DNA of 35,487 nt from Candidatus Collierbacteria bacterium GW2011_GWB1_44_6 (GTDB lineage: Bacteria; Patescibacteriota; Microgenomatia; UBA1400; MFAQ01). Below are positions 8,640 through 15,550 of the stretch, one piece after another. Under the pieces are notes generated by a model. It saw only the letters and a program-made list of their open reading frames with translations. It made no database searches and was not told the DNA's origin. Location: the NCBI GenBank assembly GCA_000998025.1, contig LCJG01000003.1, positions 1 through 35,487 on the forward strand, given 5' to 3'. Position 1 is the first letter of the stretch, and the number at the start of each line of letters is the position of its first letter. Made by a program: the position numbers and the translations under genes.

Positions 8640-9350
8640 TTATTTTAATTTGTACCATAGTTTAAAGAGGTCGATAAAACTCTGAACAATCACATCCAAA
8701 TTGGCTCCTGTGCCCTCTCCCTGTCGCCTGGGATAATGGGTCACGCCAATTTCAACGATCTTGAAGCCTGCTTTTTTGGCTTTAATTAAGAACTCACTAC
8801 TAATGAAAGCACCTCGTTCGCTTTGAAGTGGTTCTATCTTATCGACAACTTTTTTGGAAATTAATTTGAATCCGCAATCGATATCTCTGACATGCAGTCC
8901 AAAGAGAAGATTTACAAATACCTGCCAAGCAAAAGTGTTTAGTTTCCGCATGAAAGATACTTTCCTTTTTTTGTAGTAACCGATGACCAATTCGGCGCCG
9001 GTTTTTGTTTGGGTGTCCAAAAAACGATCTATTTCCGAAAAGTCGAACTGTCCATCTGAGTCAATAAAGGATATCCACGGATATTTACAGGCATACAGCC
9101 CACTTTTGAGGGCGGCTCCATAACCTCGATTTGGGTGGTGGTGGATCACACTTATTCTCTTTTCCTTATCCGCCAGCCGATCAGCAATTTTGCCCGTCTT
9201 GTCCTTTGAGCCATCGTCGACTATGATCAGTTCCCAGGTAGGCACGTTCTTTTTGAGGTTGCTGACAACGCTTTTGACAGTACCCTCAAGGCTACCTTCT
9301 TCGTTATACGCCGGCAGGAAAACTGACAATTGTTCTATTTGTCGCGACAT
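8640..9350 (-). CDS. GT2 glycosyltransferase (polyprenyl-phosphate sugar synthase-like)
   Basis: A 236-residue cytosolic GT-A enzyme. Motifs are SVFLPAYNEEGSL at the N-terminus, IIVDDGSKDKTG (about 43-54), NRGYGAALKSGL, FIDSDGQFDFSEI (metal-binding, about 96-108) and VRDIDCGFKLISKKV. These match DPM1/Alg5-type transferases that load a sugar onto polyprenyl phosphate. I prefer ATG 9350 (MSRQIEQ) over a GTG at 9356, because a TATACT -10 box ends 7 nt before the ATG but only 1 nt before the GTG. It is probably the first gene of the long minus-strand glycan operon and is divergent from the GT-C gene at 9375. Confidence 0.9.
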   Translation of the reverse strand: MSRQIEQLSVFLPAYNEEGSLEGTVKSVVSNLKKNVPTWELIIVDDGSKDKTGKIADRLADKEKRISVIHHHPNRGYGAALKSGLYACKYPWISFIDSDGQFDFSEIDRFLDTQTKTGAELVIGYYKKRKVSFMRKLNTFAWQVFVNLLFGLHVRDIDCGFKLISKKVVDKIEPLQSERGAFISSEFLIKAKKAGFKIVEIGVTHYPRRQGEGTGANLDVIVQSFIDLFKLWYKLK

Positions 9351-9367
9351 ACTCACAAGTATATACT
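9339..9367. promoter_or_regulatory. Divergent promoter with shared palindromic -10 (AGTATATACT)
   Basis: Plus strand: -35 TTGTCG (9339-9344), 17-nt spacer, -10 TATACT (9362-9367), then 7 nt to the ATG at 9375. Minus strand: TATACT (9363-9358), then 7 nt to the ATG at 9350. The two -10 boxes overlap in the palindrome 9358-9367. Neither gene has room for a Shine-Dalgarno site, so both transcripts would be leaderless. The minus -35 is not recognisable. Confidence 0.65.
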
Positions 9368-9374
9368 AGAGATA

Positions 9375-10487
9375 ATGAAACGAGCGTATTTGTTGGCTGT
9401 TGTTATCCTGTTTTCTTTAATTGTCTTACTGCCTTTTGCGATCAAAGCAAAACTCCCTGGGTGGAATTTTGACTTTTCTGAGGGGACTAAGATCTTGTGG
9501 CAAAACTATGACGGCCCAAACTATTTGATCGTCGAGAAAACTTGGTACAACAAAGAAGATATCAAGACCCGGTTCTCAGTTACCGAATCAGCGGAATATT
9601 TTCCGGCGCACTTCCCTCTTTATCCGGCCGTTATTTGGTTCTTTGATATCTTTCTTAAGGGGCCAACGGCGATGCTTGCCGCCACTCTTCTTGGTAGCAT
9701 GCTTTGTTTTTGGATGCTGTATAAATACCTGGAGGATAATAAAATCAGCAAGAATTCCCTGTGGCTGTGTCTGACCTTCTTGATATTACCGGCCAGGTGG
9801 GTGGCCGTGAGAGCCATAGGCTCACCTGAGCCTTGGTTTATATTCTTTATTTTGGCCAGCATATATTACTTTAAAAAAGAAAGATTTTGGCTGGCAGGAT
9901 TACTTGCCGCACTCGCTCAGATCACCAAGAGTCCAGCGATTATTTTACTGGCGGCCTATGGGATATATGCTTTGGTTCAATCAATTAAAGCGAAGAAAAT
10001 TCAATGGAAATACTGGCCGCTTTTGATTCAGCTGGCGGTGATCCCGGTTTTGTTCTGGTTTTATGGTATGAGAACTGGCGATCTTTGGGCATATTTTCAT
10101 AGCGGGGACAACATTCACCTCTTTTGGCCACCATTTAGTGTTTTTTCACCCGGGCAAACTTGGGTGGGCAACTTTTGGCTGGAAGACGTGATTTGGACGT
10201 GGTTGATTTTTGGGGTAGGTATTATGAAACTTAGAGAGAAGAAACTTGAGATTGAATATTACTTTGCGGGATTGTTTTTCCTTTCGACCCTGTTTGTCGC
10301 CCACAGAGACATAAGCAGATATATATTGCCTGCCGCGCCATTTGTACTTATTGGCTGGGATAATTTGATCCAGAAGAAGGAATTCAAAATCGTAGCGGCT
10401 GTCTTAATTATTCCGATATTGCTCTTCACCTGGACCTTCCTCTTGAACAATACCGCCCCGGTAGCCGACTGGGCACCGTACCTCTAA
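9375..10487 (+). CDS. GT-C mannosyltransferase-like membrane protein (PIG-V/PIG-M-like)
   Basis: A 370-residue polytopic protein starting MKRAYLLAVV. After the first helix lies NYDGPNYLIVEKTWY, resembling the WDGxxYLxIA motif of PIG-V-like C-type transferases, followed by FPAHFPLYPAVIWFF. HRDISRYILPAAPFVLIGW near the C-terminus also fits that fold. It probably transfers a sugar from a polyprenyl-phosphate donor outside the membrane. I chose ATG 9375 rather than the upstream ATG at 9330, because the promoter (-10 at 9362-9367) lies between them and the longer frame would run through the divergent gene. Its TAA overlaps the convergent TAG of the next gene by 3 bases. Acceptor and sugar are unknown. 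Confidence 0.82.
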   Translation: MKRAYLLAVVILFSLIVLLPFAIKAKLPGWNFDFSEGTKILWQNYDGPNYLIVEKTWYNKEDIKTRFSVTESAEYFPAHFPLYPAVIWFFDIFLKGPTAMLAATLLGSMLCFWMLYKYLEDNKISKNSLWLCLTFLILPARWVAVRAIGSPEPWFIFFILASIYYFKKERFWLAGLLAALAQITKSPAIILLAAYGIYALVQSIKAKKIQWKYWPLLIQLAVIPVLFWFYGMRTGDLWAYFHSGDNIHLFWPPFSVFSPGQTWVGNFWLEDVIWTWLIFGVGIMKLREKKLEIEYYFAGLFFLSTLFVAHRDISRYILPAAPFVLIGWDNLIQKKEFKIVAAVLIIPILLFTWTFLLNNTAPVADWAPYL

Positions 10488-11665
10488 GACTTCTTTTTCC
10501 AAATAAAGACGTTGTAGATAAACCAGTTGAGGGGAACGGTGATGAAAAATACGGCAATAACTAAGAATAGAGTACGGTACTGATCGCCGAAAAATTGGGT
10601 TCCGAGTCCAATGACAAGGCTGGGGAGAATTATTCCAGAGACTACCGAACTTAGATTAAAGGTGGCGAATTTCTTTAGCATTATTAGCCCCCAAATTAGT
10701 TTTTCGTTTTTGAAGGTCCAGAGATTGTTAAAAGTGAAGTTGCTAATAATCGAAACCTCGGCAGCCAAAGCATTGGCGATCGTGTTCCGCAGGCCGACGC
10801 CGGGAATGAAGCTTTTTAGAAGACCGGCAAAAATGTCGAGACCAACCTTGTTGATCACAAAGCCAAAAAGACCGATGGTACCGAATTTGATGAATTTTTG
10901 AGTGGTTGGATCATGCCACCTGAGAAGAAATACAGACCGAAAAATATCTTTGGCTGTTTGAGGTTCTATCTTTGATTCGCCGGTGGTTCTCAGACCGAAT
11001 TTTAAAGGTATTTCTTTGACCCTTGCACCTAGTTGGACTGTTTTATAAAGGAATTCCAACTTGTAGCCAAAGCTTCTGGAATAGAGATGATCCATGTCCA
11101 TGGTGTCGATGAAACCCTTGACCCTGGTCGCTTTAAATCCTCCGGTAGGGTCGGTGATTCTGAAAAAATTCTTGGTTGGAAAGAAAAGAACGAAGCGGGC
11201 GACGAGGCCTCCGACTTCGCTGAAAAATACTCTTTTAAAGCCCCACCCCTTGGGATTGCTACCGCCCTTCAATTTCCTACTACCCAAGACATAGTCAAAT
11301 CCATCGTCAATTTGTTGGAGCAGTTCCGGGATTAATTTGGGGGGGTGTTGAAAATCTCCATCCATCTCGATAACCACGTCGGCATGGTGCTTGGACATAG
11401 CCCGCCTAAAGCCTTTGACATAGGCCGCTCCAATTCCCTCCTTCTTTGTTTCCAACAATAAGTCGACTTTGGAATAGTGCTTCTGTTTATCTTCGACAAT
11501 CTTCCAAGTGCCGTCGGGGGACTTTCCGTCCACAATCATCACTCGACAGTCCCAGGTTTTTATTTTTGGGAAAGTAGCCTTGACCAGGTAATCAATCATT
11601 ATGCCGATGGTACCTGCTTCGTTGAACGTGGGAATGACGACTACAGCAATAGGGCGTTTTTTCAT
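10484..11665 (-). CDS. GT2-GtrA fusion (polyprenyl-phosphate mannose synthase-like)
   Basis: 393 residues. The N-terminal GT2 domain (about 1-240) has VVVIPTFNEAGTI, MIVDGKSPDGTW, KEGIGAAYVKGF, the metal-binding EMDGDFQHPP (100-109) and ITDPTGGFKATRV. The C-terminal domain (about 258-390) is a GtrA-like four-helix membrane domain beginning KFIKFGTIGLFGFVINKVGL, with SNFTFNNLWTFKN. The fusion suggests a polyprenyl-phosphate sugar synthase anchored at, or coupled to, translocation of its product. It follows the CDGSH gene by 3 nt and so shares its leaderless promoter. The 3' end overlaps the convergent GT-C gene by 4 nt, leaving no room for a terminator. Confidence 0.92.
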   Translation of the reverse strand: MKKRPIAVVVIPTFNEAGTIGIMIDYLVKATFPKIKTWDCRVMIVDGKSPDGTWKIVEDKQKHYSKVDLLLETKKEGIGAAYVKGFRRAMSKHHADVVIEMDGDFQHPPKLIPELLQQIDDGFDYVLGSRKLKGGSNPKGWGFKRVFFSEVGGLVARFVLFFPTKNFFRITDPTGGFKATRVKGFIDTMDMDHLYSRSFGYKLEFLYKTVQLGARVKEIPLKFGLRTTGESKIEPQTAKDIFRSVFLLRWHDPTTQKFIKFGTIGLFGFVINKVGLDIFAGLLKSFIPGVGLRNTIANALAAEVSIISNFTFNNLWTFKNEKLIWGLIMLKKFATFNLSSVVSGIILPSLVIGLGTQFFGDQYRTLFLVIAVFFITVPLNWFIYNVFIWKKKS

Positions 11666-11668
11666 AGT

Positions 11669-11908
11669 TTAATGCTCACAATGACCACAACCACCATCAC
11701 GACATTGGCCGGTGCAGTTATCACCTTCTGAGATTACTTCTTCTGCCACGCCGTCCGCATACCAGTAAAGTTTTTCGTCGTCCTCTTTTTCCGTCTTTTT
11801 ATGGGACTTATCACAGAAAGGTTGGCCTTCTGACAGGCCGCACATACAGATATTTTGATTTCCGACCATAAATGGCGCTTTTTCAGTTTTTGTTACCAGT
11901 CTGGGCAT
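11669..11908 (-). CDS. CDGSH-type iron-sulfur protein with Cys/His-rich tail
   Basis: A 79-residue cytosolic protein. ICMCGLSEGQPFCDKSHKK supplies C21, C23, C32 and H36, the three-Cys one-His 2Fe-2S ligand set of CDGSH proteins; the name motif is CDKSH here. The tail CTGQCRDGGCGHCEH adds four cysteines (65, 69, 74, 77) and two histidines, suggesting a second metal site that simple CDGSH proteins lack. A TATAAT box ends 6 nt before its ATG. It precedes the GT2-GtrA gene by 3 nt. Electron-transfer or redox-sensing roles are known for the family; the role here is open. Confidence 0.85.
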   Translation of the reverse strand: MPRLVTKTEKAPFMVGNQNICMCGLSEGQPFCDKSHKKTEKEDDEKLYWYADGVAEEVISEGDNCTGQCRDGGCGHCEH

Positions 11909-11914
11909 AGAGGT

Positions 11915-11937
11915 ATTATACGACTTGAGGATATAAT
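11915..11937. promoter_or_regulatory. Back-to-back leaderless -10 boxes between CDGSH gene and trmD
   Basis: The 35-nt divergent gap holds TATAAT on the minus strand (11920-11915) and TATAAT on the plus strand (11932-11937). Each ends exactly 6 nt before its ATG (11908 and 11944). No Shine-Dalgarno site or convincing -35 is visible for either. Confidence 0.6.
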
Positions 11938-11943
11938 TGGGAT

Positions 11944-12588
11944 ATGAAGATAGATATTTTGACTATATTTCCGGAGATGTTTGAAGGGGTTTTTAAGACC
12001 TCCATAATCGGCCGGGCGGTGGGCACACAAGCTGTGGAAATTAAAGTTCATAACTTAAGAGACTGGAGTGATGATAACTACAAGAGCGTGGACGATCACC
12101 CATTTGGTGGTGGAGCCGGAATGGTGATGAAAGTTGACGTCGTTGACAGAGCCATCCAAGAACTCAAGGAATCAGGAAGTAATGGAATCAAGACTAAGGT
12201 GATTTTGATGGATACAAAGGGTAAAATGTACAACCAAAAAACGGCAGAAAAACTTACGGCTGAGGAACATTTGATTTTTATAGCTCCGCACTTTGAAGGC
12301 ATAGATCACAGAGTTCATGAGCAGTTAGCCGATGAAACGTACAGCATCGGGCCTTATGTCCTGAGTGGAGGCGAACTGCCGGTGATGGTGGTGGTGGATA
12401 GTCTTTGCCGCTTGCTACCGGGAGTTCTAGGAAACCCTGAGTCACTGAAAGAAGAAAGTTATAGCGAAGATATGGCTGTGGAGTATCCGCAGTACACCAG
12501 GCCGGCTGAATATAAAGGCTGGAAGGTGCCGGAGGTCCTACTTTCGGGAAATCATAAAGAAATCGAAAAGTGGAGAAAGGGGAAATAG
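11944..12588 (+). CDS. trmD: tRNA (guanine37-N1)-methyltransferase
   Basis: Methylates G37 of tRNAs that read codons starting with C, using SAM, which prevents frameshifting. The SPOUT signatures are MKIDILTIFPEMF, VDDHPFGGGAGMVMK, PHFEGIDHRV (usually YEGID), YSIGPYVLSGGELPVM (the deep trefoil knot that binds SAM), EYPQYTRPAEYKGW and VPEVLLSGNHKEIEKWR. At 214 residues it is shorter than the usual 230-250, because the C-terminal extension after the SGNH..I..WR motif is almost absent. The start fits the -10 at 11932-11937. Its TAG abuts the convergent TAG of the next gene. Confidence 0.96.
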   Translation: MKIDILTIFPEMFEGVFKTSIIGRAVGTQAVEIKVHNLRDWSDDNYKSVDDHPFGGGAGMVMKVDVVDRAIQELKESGSNGIKTKVILMDTKGKMYNQKTAEKLTAEEHLIFIAPHFEGIDHRVHEQLADETYSIGPYVLSGGELPVMVVVDSLCRLLPGVLGNPESLKEESYSEDMAVEYPQYTRPAEYKGWKVPEVLLSGNHKEIEKWRKGK

Positions 12589-12861
12589 CTATCTTCTACT
12601 GTAAGCGTCATTGGTGGGTTCAAGGCCCTCTTGGCTCATTAAAGAATAGGCCTCATCTGCATCTACCGCTTTGCCCTCTGCAATTAGCTCTCTTGCGACG
12701 CGTCTTTGGTCGTCGGTTTTAAATTTCCCATATTTGTCGACTGAGGCTAATAAAGCATCATATGCTCCTCGATCAAGTTGTTTCAGGTCATTAATGTAAT
12801 TGAGCCTTCTTGTCTGATCCGCCACATCAACTGACCAGCCACTGTCCGTCTTTTTTGTCAT
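12589..12861 (-). CDS. Small charged cytosolic protein, function unknown
   Basis: 90 residues with no signal peptide or membrane helix. The sequence is hydrophilic and helix-prone, for example TRRLNYINDLKQLDRGAYDA and KAVDADEAYSLMSQEGL. I do not recognise a family. The ATG overlaps the nitroreductase stop as ATGA (12858-12861), so translation is probably coupled. It is the last gene of the 12589-15531 group and ends flush with trmD. Confidence 0.65.
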   Translation of the reverse strand: MTKKTDSGWSVDVADQTRRLNYINDLKQLDRGAYDALLASVDKYGKFKTDDQRRVARELIAEGKAVDADEAYSLMSQEGLEPTNDAYSRR

Positions 12862-13649
12862 AGTTTTGGGATTCCGAAGGGAATCAGGTAAATTATAGTG
12901 TCTCCGGGAGGAATCGTCACCAGGTCTTTTACTATTGCGTTGCTGAAGGTACTTATCGTCACCATTCCCAGCCGGAGGCTTTCAGCTTGAAGATACAGAT
13001 TTTGAGCGGCATGGCCGGCTTCAAGATAAACCTCTTTGTCGTGGGGAATGCCGCCAAAAGCTTCAGCCATTTTACTCATGTTACCGGTGATGATTAGGAC
13101 GGCAGGAGCGTTGTGAAAAGCACTATCGTTTAAACCTTCATAAAGCGCTTTCTGAAGATCGACTTTTTTAATGGGTTTTAATTCGTGTACCGGTGTGCGA
13201 TCGCCTGCAATATATTGATATTCCCCGGCATCTAAACCAGCGACTTTATTTGCTACCAGAAAAACTGACAGAGGATAGGTGGATTTGGCCGAAGGGGACG
13301 TTCTACCTCCCCAATCTACAGTTACTCCTTGCGCAGCCCAAAGCATTTGGGATACCTGCTTGAGGGTAATCTCTTTATCAATAAATTCTCGCCTGCTACG
13401 GCGATTTTTTAGAACTGCTTCCAGTGAATTACTACTCCGCAATTCAGGCTTGGGGAGGGCAAGGTTATCTGCCGAGAGTATGGCGACTGCCGGCTCGGTA
13501 TGACTTATAGTCGGTTCCTCTTTTTTCCTGGTAAGAGAAAGAGTGGCGAATGCCGCGACAATGAGAACAGTAAGCGCCGGAATTAACCAGCGCTTAAAGA
13601 TGATCCCTTTGTCTTTTGTAGCTTTGTTCTTTTGGGCAGTTTTTTCCAC
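12858..13649 (-). CDS. Membrane-anchored SagB-like nitroreductase
   Basis: 263 residues. A charged N-terminus is followed by one membrane helix (about 19-40, RWLIPALTVLIVAAFATLSL) and a ~210-residue nitroreductase domain facing outward by the positive-inside rule. Motifs are LPKPELRSSNSLEAVLKNRR, SRREF, QMLWAAQGVT, GGRTSPSAKSTYPLSVFLV (FMN and SagB-type signature), AGHAAQNLYLQAESLRLGMV and IYLIPFGIP. SagB-type enzymes oxidise azolines in peptide natural products, but many SagB-like proteins have no known substrate, and no precursor peptide or cyclodehydratase is visible here. It starts with GTG, 2 nt after the upstream stop. Confidence 0.85.
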   Translation of the reverse strand: MEKTAQKNKATKDKGIIFKRWLIPALTVLIVAAFATLSLTRKKEEPTISHTEPAVAILSADNLALPKPELRSSNSLEAVLKNRRSRREFIDKEITLKQVSQMLWAAQGVTVDWGGRTSPSAKSTYPLSVFLVANKVAGLDAGEYQYIAGDRTPVHELKPIKKVDLQKALYEGLNDSAFHNAPAVLIITGNMSKMAEAFGGIPHDKEVYLEAGHAAQNLYLQAESLRLGMVTISTFSNAIVKDLVTIPPGDTIIYLIPFGIPKL

Positions 13650-13651
13650 GT

Positions 13652-14338
13652 CTAGATAAAGCTTACTACTTTAGAATTTTTTTTGACTTCAGTAAACCAT
13701 TCCTGGGTCTTGGTGTAGACTTCTTGCTGGAAAAGAGTTTCTTTGATGTCGGCTTTGACATCGTCGAATTTTTTGCCTTCGAAAAGTTTTTTGTTGTCGT
13801 CGAAATATTTTTTTACTGCTTCATCGGTTATTTCGATCTTGTAGTTTTTCTCGATTAGTTTTCGTAGACTTAGACTTTGTTTCACGGATTCTTTGGCTTT
13901 TTCTTCGGTAAGACCATACTGAGAAAGGGCGGCTTTGAAGGCTTCATCGCTGCCGTAGTCGGCAACTATTTTGGCCATTTCGGCAGCCACTTCTTCGTCA
14001 GAAATAACAATGTTATTCTTTTCTATTTCCTGAGAGAGTATTCTTTCAGAGATGATTTCATCAAAAGTCTGTTTGCCGTATTTTTCGGCCATCTTTTGAT
14101 TTAGTTCGTGGCGGGTAACTGGCATCGAATTTACAGTTCCGGCTAAAAATAGCCCACGGTATTTCTGTACTAATAGAAAAATTACCGTACCCAAAATGGC
14201 AACTAGAATTAGTTTTGCGATAAATCCATATGGAGAACGTCTTGCTTCTTTTATCTCATCCATTGGCATCTCGGAGACTGACCGCAATTTTTTAATAACC
14301 CTAACGGACTTGCCTGCATTTGTTTTTGATTCTTTCAT
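13652..14338 (-). CDS. SurA-N-like membrane-anchored chaperone
   Basis: 228 residues. A basic cytosolic segment of about 37 residues, one membrane helix (about 38-60, GFIAKLILVAILGTVIFLLV) and an extracytoplasmic helical domain. The latter has GTVNSMPVTRHELNQKMAEK, GKQTFDEIISERILSQEIEK and an alternating charged pattern typical of the N-terminal chaperone domain of SurA/PrsA/PpiC proteins. No parvulin isomerase domain follows, so it is probably a holdase-like folding factor, not a prolyl isomerase. It lies 28 nt after the small membrane protein gene and 2 nt before the SagB-like gene. Confidence 0.75.
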   Translation of the reverse strand: MKESKTNAGKSVRVIKKLRSVSEMPMDEIKEARRSPYGFIAKLILVAILGTVIFLLVQKYRGLFLAGTVNSMPVTRHELNQKMAEKYGKQTFDEIISERILSQEIEKNNIVISDEEVAAEMAKIVADYGSDEAFKAALSQYGLTEEKAKESVKQSLSLRKLIEKNYKIEITDEAVKKYFDDNKKLFEGKKFDDVKADIKETLFQQEVYTKTQEWFTEVKKNSKVVSFI

Positions 14339-14366
14339 GGAAGAAGTTTTTTAATAATTGCCTGCC

Positions 14367-14732
14367 TTATATATTAACACTTTCCAGGTCGATGGCGTTA
14401 TCAAGTGCCGGAAGAACAGGATCCGGAAGCTCGGTACCAAAGTCTATAATATTTTGACGTATCCATTCATATTCCGAGGTGAAAGTTTCGACGACAGTGG
14501 GCTCCGGCAATCCAATGTCCGGAGGAGTGAAAATGGGGGCTTGAGATCTACGAAAAATAGCCCTTCCAAACGATATGGCAATGATTAGTACCAGTAAGAT
14601 GAAACCACTGATAATGTACCACTTATATTTAATGATCTTGGCTATTAGAGGAGCAAAAATAACCCCACTTTGAATGTCGTGGATGAGTTTCAGGGCTTCA
14701 GGATTTGTGATTTTATCGATTGGGCTGGGCAT
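14367..14732 (-). CDS. Single-pass membrane protein, function unknown
   Basis: About 121 residues from the ATG at 14732 (MPSPIDKITNPEALKL); a TTG at 14750 could add six residues. One strong helix (KWYIISGFILLVLIIAISFG) separates an N-terminal amphipathic part from a proline- and acid-rich tail (PPDIGLPEPTVVETFTSEYE). No family recognised. It overlaps the end of the preceding secreted-protein gene by 20 nt, which suggests coupling and a shared envelope role. Confidence 0.7.
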   Translation of the reverse strand: MPSPIDKITNPEALKLIHDIQSGVIFAPLIAKIIKYKWYIISGFILLVLIIAISFGRAIFRRSQAPIFTPPDIGLPEPTVVETFTSEYEWIRQNIIDFGTELPDPVLPALDNAIDLESVNI

Positions 14733-15531
14733 AGTTTTTATCAATATCAATTAGCCGATTGATCCAGTCGAGCTGAAGGGTTTGAATTTCAACAATTTTT
14801 TCAACTCTGGAATTGAAGAAAATTTCAGCGTCGGCTTCTTCTTCAGCATCGACAATATTTAAATTTTTGGCAATGGTGTCAATTTTAAGATCAATCGCTT
14901 TGGAGGAATTTGTTAACTCCTGGATTCTCTCGGCTAGTATCGCTGGCTGAGGGACCGGAAGTTTGGAAGATAAAGTATCGAGAGCTTTCTTGGAATCCAG
15001 CTGAATTCTGACAAGAGAAGTTATTTTGTTTGCCAGGATACCAAATTTGATCATTCTATCGTGATGAATCACGTCTTTTAGGTAGCCTGCCGTGAATTTT
15101 TTGAGATCTTCCTGAGTCACGATAGACTGAGACTTTTGGGCTTCCTTCATATAAAATTCTCTGCTGTTAGAGAGAGAGGTGATAATCGGCTGGACAGGTT
15201 CGTAGTTAGCCTTGGAACTATTGATGAGATCCAATAAATACCAGGCAAATGAGGCTTTGACCAGATCGCGTGAATAAATAGTTTGCTTTGCGGCAAGCAT
15301 GGCTTTTTGTTGGTTATCCAAGCTGGGAGTATTTAGATAGTCGGCCTTGAGAAGGGCGTATTCCGGGTAATTTTGGCGATACTGCCCGTACTGGAAATCA
15401 TAGTCCGATTTGGCGTCAGCGGAAACAAAGGAGGGGGAAATTAGTGCAAAAAATGAAAAAATGGAAAGAATAATGTATGGTGAGATTTGATGGATTCCCG
15501 CCTTCGCAGGAATGACCCGTTGTAATGTCAT
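14713..15531 (-). CDS. Secreted helical protein with repeat-encoded N-terminus, function unknown
   Basis: 272 residues. Residues 6-14 (VIPAKAGIH) are encoded by the 26-bp palindromic repeat. A hydrophobic signal segment (SPYIILSIFSFFALISPSFV) and a likely cleavage site near SADA follow. The mature part is helical and charged, with repeated leucine and lysine patterns (KKALDTLSSKL, LAERIQELTNSSKAIDLKID) suggesting coiled coil. No family recognised. The start is supported by TATACT at 15540-15545, 8 nt upstream, which means the repeat would be translated. It overlaps the next gene. Confidence 0.7.
   Translation of the reverse strand: MTLQRVIPAKAGIHQISPYIILSIFSFFALISPSFVSADAKSDYDFQYGQYRQNYPEYALLKADYLNTPSLDNQQKAMLAAKQTIYSRDLVKASFAWYLLDLINSSKANYEPVQPIITSLSNSREFYMKEAQKSQSIVTQEDLKKFTAGYLKDVIHHDRMIKFGILANKITSLVRIQLDSKKALDTLSSKLPVPQPAILAERIQELTNSSKAIDLKIDTIAKNLNIVDAEEEADAEIFFNSRVEKIVEIQTLQLDWINRLIDIDKNYAQPNR
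15491..15516. repeat. Dispersed 26-bp palindromic repeat, copy 2 (inside a reading frame)
   Basis: TGGATTCCCGCCTTCGCAGG followed by AATGAC, one mismatch in the stem. It lies at codons 6-14 of the gene on the minus strand and encodes VIPAKAGIH. The flank ATTTGA before it is shared with copy 4, so the full unit may be longer than 26 bp. Confidence 0.9.
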
Positions 15532-15539
15532 CTATTGAT

Positions 15540-15545
15540 AGTATA
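15540..15545 (-). promoter_or_regulatory. Putative -10 box (TATACT) of a leaderless transcript
   Basis: TATACT on the minus strand, ending 8 nt before the ATG at 15531, in the 19-nt gap after rmlD. No -35 or Shine-Dalgarno site is obvious. Confidence 0.5.
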
Positions 15546-15550
15546 ACCGA

